64,000 nucleotides of DNA from contig NC_051433.1 of assembly GCF_001649575.2 (NCBI RefSeq), positions 21,763,121-21,827,120 on the forward strand, in the 5' to 3' direction. The translations under genes and the position numbers were made by a program. The notes beneath the pieces were generated by a model, which did not search any database, was not told the DNA's origin, and was given only the letters and a program-made list of their open reading frames with translations. The stretch comes from Kryptolebias marmoratus. Lineage: Eukaryota > Chordata > Actinopteri > Cyprinodontiformes > Rivulidae. Each line of letters opens with the position of its first letter. Within the stretch, counting starts at the first letter, position 1. Below, piece after piece: positions 55,074-64,000 of this stretch.

Positions 55074-55350
55074 CGACGGCCCGACGGCAGCGAAGTGGAC
55101 ACGCTCTCCTCTCCTAAATTTAGGTCACAGTGTGGACGACACAGATGAAACGGAAGAGTAATCTCTGTGTCACTCTCAAGTGTAATTTAATAATGTATCA
55201 TCTATTACAACAGGTGTTTCTCACTGTCAGTGTTTTTGCTCTGTTACATTTATTTGACTCGTGTACAAATATGAAATAAGCCACCAAGTTTTTTTTTTTT
55301 CCCCTCTGAATGCACTTTTACTCCTGTGTAACTTGTTCCTACAGAAACAT

Positions 55351-55360
55351 AATAAATAAA
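55351..55360 (+). terminator. cidec polyadenylation signals
   Basis: Overlapping AATAAATAAA about 280 nt downstream of the cidec stop codon. Confidence 0.65.
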
Positions 55361-55399
55361 ATGAACTTGTTTTAATTTCTCATACCTGTGTGATCAAAC

Positions 55400-56060
55400 G
55401 GTCTGCACTAGATTTTCAAACGAGTTTGGATTTGAGCAGAAAGTCCATTAATCGGGATGTATGTGCTGTTCCAGATCGTAGTCGGCGTAATTGGCAACAG
55501 GTTCAGCTGTCTGTGCCACGCCTCTCTAATTGTCCCCTGGTTTAGTGCTGTCCTGTCAGCTGCAGCCTGCCTCTGCCTTCAGAAAACTGAAGGAAAGAGC
55601 CGGCAGCTGCAGAGGGCGAGGGGACGGAAGGAGGCCATTACGCTGAGAGAGGTGATGGTTACAGCTGGCGGCAGAAGCATCACTTTCACCATCTAGTTGG
55701 AGAAGGTGGCAGATGAAGCAGGACGGGTTTTAGCCAAATTGGCTCTCTGTGTCCTGGAAAAAGATAAATGTCAGCATTAGAGATTTAGCGGGGCGAGGGT
55801 GATGTGGTTCACGTTCTTGCTCACTGGTTTCTTTTGCTCCTAATTTTATTTTTTTGTTCTTTTAAATGTCATAAAATGCATGTGTGTGAGAGATTGGTTT
55901 GTCTATAAGGATTAAGGTAGAATCCACTTAAAGGCTGATTGATTCAACTTTTCTTCATAGCAAAGTCCTAGCATTTGTTTTTGAAAGACTTAATATTTTT
56001 CAACCTTTTTATGTAACCATGTGAGTCCATCGAGATTACAAGATCTCTTTCAAGAACAAT
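55400..56060. other. intergenic downstream of cidec
   Basis: No gene recognised. The open frame at about 55457-55696 has no family similarity and no splice or start support. Confidence 0.5.
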
Positions 56061-56069
56061 AAATATCAT

Positions 56070-56400
56070 CTGCTGCTTTTTATGCCAGAGATTTAAATAT
56101 CTTATAAGAAGATATGGACTCAGCAGTTTTAGTCAAACTATGTAAATGACTTGTGTGTGTGAGATCTTATGCGCCATCTGGCAGAATGTTTTACCTCCTG
56201 GAGAGTGTGTGTTGGGGATGATGCTCGGCTACTACCACACCAAATTTTAGCTCCGTGCCTGTACAATTAGCTGTGTTTTAGCCGTGGCGGCCATTCTTGA
56301 GTTGGGTTGACTCCAAAATGTAATGAGTGGTAGATGCACATCCGGTAATTACCATTTAAGCGTCATTTAAAATCCCTCCGGTGGTTCATCAGCTATTGTC
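56070..56400 (+). repeat. Rep-A dispersed repeat, partial copy
   Basis: Contains TTATGCCAGAGATTTAAATA, GGGGATGATGCTCGGCTACT, CTACCACACCAAATTTTAGC, GTTGGGTTGACTCCAAAATG and GGTTCATCAGCTATTG. Confidence 0.75.
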
Positions 56401-56699
56401 CTGCTGCTTTGTTTGCATTCAGATGAACTGTGTTAATGCTGATTGTCTGCTGTTGTGTTCCTAATGTGAGCAGTGACATTTAAAGCATCTGTAGGCATGC
56501 AATTACGCTCCAAAAAGCTAGTCCTTTTTCATACTCTGTGGTGATTTAAAGGCACCAAATCAAAATTAAATGTCAGGTCTTTATAAAACAGGGCTCCTCA
56601 CAAGTAACTAGTAGTTCTGCATCTGTCATTTCTGTAAGAGAAAGTAGATTTGTCTTTATAAAAGCCTCGAACTATAGCCTATAGTTTTTTAAATGAATA

Positions 56700-56810
56700 A
56701 TATGTCTGGAGTTTAGAATGTAGGGAAGCCACCTCCTCTTCCATCAGCCGTTCAGGCAGCAGGCTCCTCTCTGAGTGGAGCTCAGTCTGTCCCTCAGAGC
56801 TGTCAGAGCT

Positions 56811-56848
<38 letters not shown>

Positions 56849-56962
56849 TGCCTGTGTTCGGCTCCTGAACACCACGGGACGGAAGGGAATCCAGCTTGTC
56901 GCCTGCACTCAGCCTACAGGTTGCAGACATGCACGACTGAGCGCGCGGACCGGACACGAGAG
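56700..56962 (+). other. exon-like segment with (CTG)11 repeat
   Basis: Moderately GC-rich sequence ends in a strong donor, GAGAG|GTAAGC, at 56962. A perfect (CTG)11 occupies 56813-56845. In one frame it encodes poly-Leu, followed by VCLCSAPEHHGTEGNP and an open run to the donor, but there is no ATG in that frame upstream. In another frame an ATG at 56775 leads into poly-Cys. It may be a 5' UTR exon of a gene beyond the window, or chance. Confidence 0.3.
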
Positions 56963-59920
56963 GTAAGCGCGCTGCGCATTTCTGCACAAACACAATGTTT
57001 TAATTCAGCTACTCGAGCCGCTGTTTGTCTGTTGGAAGGGGGTAGTCTTTACAAGTCTGCTTTTACAGCAACTGCTATTAAAAAAGAGACACATTTATGT
57101 GATCGCACAGAATTCAGGTTAAATCAAGTGAAGTTTTGTGCACGGTTTGGATGAACTTTTACGCAGCAGATCTAACATTTGTGTGATGCTTTTGGATGTG
57201 AAACATTTGCAAACCAGAATCATTGCTTTTAAAAAAATGTAACTTTGAGTGCTTATTATAGTGACTGCAGCCTCCCTTTTCCCCGTAGCGCATTGCTCCG
57301 CGTGCGGTTTGGCACGAAGCGCTGCAGAAAATATCGATTGAACTCATGAATCTATATGTTTTACTGGGCACCTCGGGCTGTGTGTGTGTGTGTGGGAGTG
57401 GGCGCTTGACACAGTTCCACAGGGCTGTGTGTTTCTCCCACGCTCCTCAGGGAGTTTCTCACCGCGCGTCAAAGTGCGGCGGGATGTTTGGATGCTTGTT
57501 GGCTGCGAGCCCACCGCCTAAAGAGGAGGACCGCATCTTCGAATACCTTTTTTTATATTTTAACACGAAGCCACTGCCTGTCAGAGGAGTGCTGACTAGC
57601 TCTTCATCTTTGCGTTGCCAGGGACAACATCCACTCCAGGTGTGGTAAAGGGGTAGTTCAGACATTTTGAAGTGGGGTTCTGTGGAAATGTAATGGAAAG
57701 ATTAACATCTTACCTGTCTTAGACAGCTCTCTGAAAGACCCTCAGTTTGGAGAAATTGAGGTTAACTCGAGCAAACAGATAGTCAGAGCTTGGACACGAT
57801 TAAAGTAAATTAATGCTAATCATGCAAATGTTATTTTATTAAACTTTACATTGCGGTTAGCTTTGCATCACATAGTTATTCTGGTCTACTGCACGTGTCT
57901 TTATTTATTCCAAAAGGAAATTAAATCATTAAATTATATATATTAGTGCTTGCTTATAATCTGATAAGGATTTTATGTAAGTCGCGTAGTGTGAAAGTAA
58001 TGTTTATGTAAAGGGGTTTGCGTGAATTGTTATGGAACATTTGAGACTGAGGTTGTTTTAAGATGACAGCCCAGCGGTCTCGGTCCTGCTCGGCCTAGCT
58101 GTTATCACACAAAAAGGGAAGTTTCTCAAAATGGCCTTATCGCTTCTAAACCTATCCTTGTAAACGGCACCAAAAATGACCAAAAACGCTCTAGTAACTA
58201 TGCCAGGTCTGTATGTGGCGCTGTAATGCTGCCACGGTAACACAACAAGCAGGAAACAAAGGGTGGAACATGCACACAAACACAAGCATGTAATCTGCCA
58301 GTACTATTGACGGTATGTCTGACACGCTTGGAGTCAGAGGTTAGGTTAGAGGTACGGCTACTGCATTTCATTTGCTCTCAGAAGTTGGAATTTAAAGTTC
58401 TAGGGTGAAAAAAAAATCACCTGGAGTGTCCTCAAAGTCAGAATTTCAACTCAAGAAGTTTCAGATTCCTGAGAGCCCTGACCTCATAATGCAATATGGC
58501 TGACTGGTACTTAAAAAGTGATGATAGCTGCATGAACAGTTTTTTTTTTTTCAAATTTAAACTTTTTGTAGTTTGTGTTCGAGTAATCCAGTCCCACCTC
58601 TATTAGTGGCATTAGTTTGAATGCAGAAAAAAATCATCATCAGCTTGTATTGCTGATACTAGTTAGTCTGGTTTCAAAACCTTTTGCAAATCCTACTGAT
58701 TTTATGAGTTGCAACCATATAGGCTGTGTCTTAAATTCAGTATATTTATCTATGGCTGCAACAGGAACTCGATGAAGTCGAGTCTGACGTCATTCCCAGA
58801 TTTGAGTTTAGCTTCTGTGTTCAATGGAATACAGCACATGATAAAATTATCATGAAAAGGTTGTGTTTTGGTTGTTTACACAAAAACACACAAGTAGCAT
58901 TCTAAGATTTATTCACTGTGGAACTACTTTTCAAAATAAAAATAAAAAAATACAGTTTTTGGGGGGCTCCTAAATTGTTGTTTTTGTGTGGATGAGCTCT
59001 TCAACTCCATTCCTCCAAACTGAAGTTGTTAAAAAAGGTATCTACAACAGGTAAGATAATGTTTATAACCTTTCCATAGAGCCTCCCCCCTAAAATGAGT
59101 GTACTAACTTTAAGGTGGGACTTTTTAAAATGTGATCCTAAAATGTGAAGGGAAGGCATCTTATCTGCCTATTATTTGTTTAAATAACATCTACTTGGAG
59201 ATGTTCGTTTTGCAGAAAACCCCTGAGGGATTTCTAGTTCCAGCTACCAGCTTGGTTTGTTTCACTGGATTAAGTTTTTAACTGTTAATTACTTAATTTA
59301 TTGTGTTTTGGTTACTATTTTCCTCTACTTCTTTTTTTAAAATGCTTTATTTAAACAAATCAAGGGGCATTATTTGTAAAATGGCAATGAGGAGTTATTG
59401 ATGAAAGATGTTTTAAATTTGTTCTTTATTCAGGTAAAAAAAAATCACCTAAAAGACATTTTAGAGCTTTAACTGATTGGACCGTACGCTACAGATGATC
59501 AGAAACGGATTAGTGCTGTTCTGTTTCAGCACTTTATAACATGCAAGAGTTTTTTTATTTAAAAGAAAAAAAAAACTCCAAAAATAAATGATCCAGAGGG
59601 CAAAGATGTATGACAGTGAAAATAAATAAGATGCTCAGGCGTGAGGAGGGGTGGAGAAGGGAGGGGTTGTTGGCAACAGTGTGGAGGTGGAGACAAGCGA
59701 AAAGAAAAAGTCTTGATGAAAGCGTTCGGTGGGAGCTGTGTCTATCCCTGTGTTCTGCTGTGCACGGCTTTGATTGCTGCATGAAGGAGAAAAACCGACT
59801 CCTACAGGAAACACAGCTTGTGTGTGTGTGTGTGTTGCTGCTTCCAGTTCACCAAACTGATTAGCCAACTTCTAACGACCTCCTTGTTTAGTTAAATAAC
59901 CTCTTCTGTTAATGAGCGTG
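56963..59920. other. intergenic or intronic, no gene recognised
   Basis: CG-richer patches at about 57280-57660 could be promoter-associated. The remainder is AT-rich with short unsupported frames. GCTGCCACGGTAACA at about 58227 is a weak X-box-like word. Confidence 0.45.
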
Positions 59921-59924
59921 TGTA

Positions 59925-60345
59925 TTGCTCGCTGCCAAAAGGCGGGCAGTTATGGTTTTGTCTGTTAGCAAAATATCTCACAAACTACTGAAAGGATCTG
60001 AATGAAACTCTCAGACAGGAATCATTGTGTGAACGTCTGCAACTGATTACCTGCTGGAGTTGACCTGATTCAAGATGGCCACCACAGCCAACTGACCTTG
60101 GCCGACACGAAAAGGCTACAACTCAGTCAGTTTTACAAATACAGAGAGAAAATTTAATGATAGTAACTGAGCCATTTACAAGACGTACGCTGGGTGCTAA
60201 CTGATCGTGCAGGACATCACACAAAAACATCATTTTGAACATTTTTCCATTACAGCGGCGACTCTGTCATTTCTCAACTTAGTTTAAATCTCTGGCATGA
60301 AAGGCGACTGGCAATATGTGTCCCTTCAAAGAATAATGGGTGTTT
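59925..60345 (-). repeat. Rep-A dispersed repeat, complete minus copy
   Basis: The clearest full-length copy in minus orientation: GCTCGCTGCCAAAAGGCGGG, GTCTGTTAGCAAAATATCTC, TTCAAGATGGCCACCACAGC, ACTCTGTCATTTCTCAACTT, CTGGCATGAAAGGCGACTGG and CCCTTCAAAGAAT. It defines the family length at about 420 bp. Confidence 0.85.
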
Positions 60346-60959
60346 TTTTTATGCAGGAAATCTCTAACAGATACAAAGCTTCGTTCTGAAGAGAGGCCTA
60401 TAACTTTGTGTCTACCTACTAATGCATCTTTTTCGTCTCCTCTTTTGTTCCCGCTTTTTCTGCTCCGTCCTTTTTTTGCCTTTCAACGACTGGATATTTC
60501 AGGTCCATATTTGATCTGAGTGATGAATAATTCAGGCAGCAGGACAACATCCAGCCTCTCGGTAAGAGCGTGAGCGCTTCCCTCAGACCTGAACTACCCA
60601 TCTACCGTCCTGAAAGTCCACCTCAGTAATAGATTTTCTCTTCTTTTGGATGTGAAATTGCAAATTAAATGCGTGCCGGTTATCTTTCACGTTCGCCATC
60701 AGTTCTCATTTTCAGAATGTGCGCACACTAAAGATGACTTCACTAAACAAAACATTGGGGAAAAACCCGGCGTTGAGCTGGATCCTAATCTCTTTCAGCC
60801 TCTCATCAGGTGCTCTCCGGAGCTCTCCGTATTTCACGCCTCCCTGATCTCCGGCCACTTGGGATGCGGCAGAAAATGGGGCAAAAGTATTTGTGACTTG
60901 AAAAGAAAAAACTGGATTTTGAAACAGGAGATACTGTTCCACCAAGAGTTAATTAAAAG

Positions 60960-61240
60960 CCTAGCGTTCCTTGAAGTAAAGCCTGTCGCTTTTCATGCCA
61001 GAGTTTGACTAAGATCATCTTATTCTGAGAATTGACAGAGTTACAGAAATGTTGGTCAAACTTGAAAACGTTATGTGAGATCTGTTAAAATGTTACATTT
61101 GTTGCTGCTTAAGGTATGTGCTGGGGACGACTCTCAGCTACCACCACATCAAATTTTAGCTCAGCGTCTGTAAAATTGGCTGAGTTTGAGCCATTTTTTG
61201 TGTTTGCTAAGGTTGATTAGCCGTGTCCCAGTGTTAATGG
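60960..61240 (+). repeat. Rep-A dispersed repeat, tail-less copy
   Basis: Head GCGTTCCTTGAAGTAAAGCC, then CATGCCAGAGTTTGACTAAG, GGGACGACTCTCAGCTACCA and TTGGCTGAGTTTGAGCC. It fades after about 61240. Confidence 0.75.
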
Positions 61241-61512
61241 CTGCAACAAACTGTTTCCAGTATAGATTTTTCAATAAAGAACAACAATAGAGTTCAGTCT
61301 GTGCAAATAAACAAAAACACAAGCAGGTATTCAACAAAAGATATTGAGTCTCTTCATTGATGAGAGTGTGTTGTTTTTTTATTAACTTCATATTGTCAGC
61401 TGAAAGTGACAGTCCTTTTCTTTATCTCTCACCCTTCGCTGTGATTCTAACAGCAAGATGGTGGTTTGCCCGCCTCGACTGTGCTCAGGTGGTCTCTGAT
61501 TTAAGGTGGTAC

Positions 61513-61761
61513 CTACGGTGGCCCTGAAGTGCAAACCACATCAACAAAGAACTGACCGCAACTACAAATTTAAAACTACAATCACATCTTAAAAAAAACG
61601 CAACAACATTAAGCTAGCCAAACGGCGCCATCGTCCAATCAGTGGTCTCATGTTTCCCTCTGGTACCTGCCTCTTCCGGTAGGTTAATGTCATCGTGTTT
61701 TTTAATCTGTCGCTGTGTTTAGTTATTTGTTGATGTGGTTTGCACTTCAGGGCCACCGTAG
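61513..61761. mobile_element. MITE with 36-bp perfect terminal inverted repeats
   Basis: The left end (61513-61548, starting CTACGGTGGCCCTGAAGTGC) is the exact reverse complement of the right end (61726-61761), 36 of 36 bases. After one mismatch the next four bases (AACT) also match. The 177-bp interior has no coding capacity. The outer flanks GGTAC and TTACC also pair partly, so the true border may be a few bases further out. No clear target duplication was found, so the superfamily is not assigned. Confidence 0.85.
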
Positions 61762-61769
61762 TTACCTCA

Positions 61770-64000
61770 TCCAACAAACAATTCCCCCACCCCACCCATC
61801 CCCTCCATTAAAGAGATTCAACTCGTCCCTCTGCACTTTTCATTACCTCTGTTCAGGTCGTGCAGATGTCCCAGGGATTTTTCTTTTTTTACTTTTTGTT
61901 TCTTATTTGTATTTCTCAGCTTGTGAGGTCTCTATCACAGGACGGATCACTGGACCCAGGATATGAAGGACAAGCTTGTTGCAGAGAGAAGTGCGCCAAA
62001 AAAATGCATTTTTTCAAAGGATGTATTTTAATTCAAATCACTAAACATAGCAAAAACAACTAAAAAACAGATTTTTAACTATAAATTTAAAAAGAGAAGT
62101 GAAAAAGACAATGTAGGGATTACAAGTGATCAATTTTTGTGGCAAGAAATCCTTCATTTTTATTGTTCCATCACATATACGATCTCTACATATTAACTGG
62201 ATCAGTTTGTGAAATAAATCCTCATACATCAAGATGTAGCTCAGTTTATATTCTGCACATTGGAAATATGTGTTACAGTGATGACAAGTGTAATAATACA
62301 GCTGTTTGATTTATTGATTGGACTAAGTAAGGCATGATGATAAAACTGGTTAAAATAATCAACAGTTAAAATTCTCCATATATATAAAAGTTGAAGTGTC
62401 GCCTTCAGTAGGTTAGATGCATTCAAATGTGTGTGTGTGTGTGTCTGTGTGTGTGTAATAAGGGCAGAAAAATAGCCAGAATCCATCCTTACCAGAGGTC
62501 CTTGTTTTAGTTTTGTTTGAAAAAAAAACCAAACTTTCCCAGCACTGTAATGTTCTCTTGACTTTCCCCGTCTCTGCTTTCACACGCAACTACAAAGTCA
62601 GTCGATGTAGACTCAGCAGGAGCGCTGTGGAGCAACTCAGTGTGTGTACCTGACTGTGGGTGGTGTGTGTGTGTGTGTTCATGTGTGTTTTGCCCTCTCA
62701 GGTCAGTCATACTGAAGATGAGGAGCGGAGCGACCTACAAATGTTTCGCTCTGACATTTTGTCTCCATCATAGCGTGATGCTCAAAGAACAGCTTGATGT
62801 CTCTGTTACACACACACACACACACACAGAGACATCTTTATTGTATTAATGTACATGTTGTGTGTTCTCATGTTGTTCTCCGTCCTTCTGTTTTGCTCTT
62901 ACTCATCCCTCATATTACGCACTCTCAGGCTCCAATGATGTCATTTGGTCCTAAGTGATGTTATGTGAAGCTCTGTCAGCTTTGTGCTGGTGGTGTCATA
63001 AAAAATAATTGAGGTTGCTTTTTCCTCTACAAAAAGGCAGAACAAACAGGTTCCTGGAGGCTAGACAGGGGAGACATGGTGTCCTAATTTCTTCCTTTGA
63101 ACACGCAAAAATTGTTGAATAAACCCTAAGATTTCTGCAGAAATTTTGACGAGTGTCGATGTAGCTACTGCCCAAAATTCCTACTTAACGTTGTGATAAC
63201 GTAAGATAAAGAAAAATGCCTACATTTTGATGTATAAACTAAATACAACACAAAGGAGATGTTAAAGCTGCTGCCAGTGGTGCATTAGGGTCATGTCTGT
63301 CCCTCCCTGACAGCAGACTTAAAAAAGACAGGCAGAAACAAACTGAAAAGTAAGCCTCAGACAGACGGCAGCTGTGTGAAAACACTAAGTCGTACCTTTT
63401 AAAATTCTTGAACCGTGAGAGGTCACACATCTAATTTTTTATGTTCCTACAGTGTTTTAGGTAGGAAATATAACAAGTTGAAAAGATCCTTCAGTTTAGG
63501 AGTGGAAATTTTGAGCTAACAAATAAATAAAATCTATGGAAACTTGAGCGTACAGCTCTGTATTCTGGGGGATTTAAAAGAAAATCATAAGCCCTATAGC
63601 AGTGAGAGGCACACTGGGTGACAGAAGACAAAGATGCTTTTGTCGTACCCGTTTCACCAAAACCCTATTGTTGTCGATGGGAACAATGACGTACCACTAC
63701 CAAAAGTCGTAGCACGTTATTTCACGAACGAGCTGCGCATTTTGATGTATAATTTGCATATTTTATTTCGAAGCCTCGGGGCGTGGAAACAGACAAAAAT
63801 CATGACAACAGAATAAGGGTGCCTAATGCCTATGCGCTGACACCGTGAATCACTTGAAAGCATCTGTAATGATTAAAGTTTCATTACAAATTCAGTGGCA
63901 TCAAACAGGATAATTACATCACTCTGATCATTAACTCGTTTCTGTCCTGCCGCCACAGTGACATCTGACACTCCCGTCAACGGCGCACGGCAGAAACTTC
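61770..64000. other. intergenic to window end
   Basis: No gene recognised. It holds (GT)n tracts at about 62430-62456 and 62662-62678 and an (AC)n at about 62810-62827. The last 120 bp (GATAATTACATCACTCTGAT, TGTCCTGCCGCCACAGTGAC) are higher in complexity and might belong to an element continuing beyond the window. Confidence 0.5.

Overview
This is vertebrate nuclear DNA, almost certainly from a teleost fish. Every gene is split by GT-AG introns. The proteins are vertebrate orthologues, introns are short, dinucleotide and trinucleotide microsatellites are common, and there are fish-type decayed retrotransposons and DNA-transposon relics. I see no bacterial, phage or CRISPR content. The window is an ordinary gene block in a repeat-rich setting, and I did not find a convincing new multigene system. 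The most interesting signals are regulatory or repeat-derived.

Layout, left to right. 1-8.9 kb: intergenic, no coding exon recognised, some high-complexity stretches that could be conserved regulatory DNA. 8.96-13.0 kb: rpn1 (minus, 10 coding exons, 600 aa, oligosaccharyltransferase subunit). 13.34 kb: tRNA-Phe(GAA). 15.0-22.1 kb: rab7a (plus, 5 coding exons, 207 aa, late-endosome GTPase). 22.1-25.0 kb: hmces (minus, 6 exons, 365 aa, abasic-site crosslinking protein), whose 3' end almost touches that of rab7a. 25.4-27.9 kb: a decayed 5'-truncated I-clade LINE, followed by a Tc1 transposase scrap and another LINE-like tail. 29.3-36.3 kb: ttll3 (plus, 13 coding exons, about 717 aa, tubulin glycine ligase), with a perfect RFX X-box palindrome in its presumed promoter. 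37.75-43.0 kb: uqcrc1 (plus, 13 exons, 478 aa, complex III core 1). 46.2 kb: ucn2 (plus, coding sequence in one exon, 125-aa prepropeptide of the CRH/urocortin family). 52.4-55.4 kb: cidec (plus, 5 coding exons, 242 aa, lipid-droplet fusion protein). 55.4-64 kb: intergenic, with one exon-like CTG-repeat segment, repeats and a MITE with 36-bp perfect inverted repeats.

In human, rpn1, rab7a and hmces map to 3q21, ttll3 and cidec to 3p25, and uqcrc1 and ucn2 to 3p21. The fish block therefore keeps together parts of human chromosome 3 that are now far apart. The products act in unrelated pathways: ER glycosylation, endosome traffic, DNA repair, cilia, respiration, stress hormone and fat storage. 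The clustering looks like ancestral synteny and not a functional operon.

The commonest repeat, called Rep-A here, is a roughly 430-bp family with a palindromic head (ATTCCTTGAAGGAAT) and a tail ending near GATATTTTGCTAACAGAC. I count about 15 full or partial copies in both orientations, mostly in introns and between genes. One copy is split by a hAT-type MITE with a perfect 8-bp target duplication. Exon boundaries below were placed by hand from splice sites, reading frame and family similarity. In all seven genes the exon lengths sum to an uninterrupted frame.
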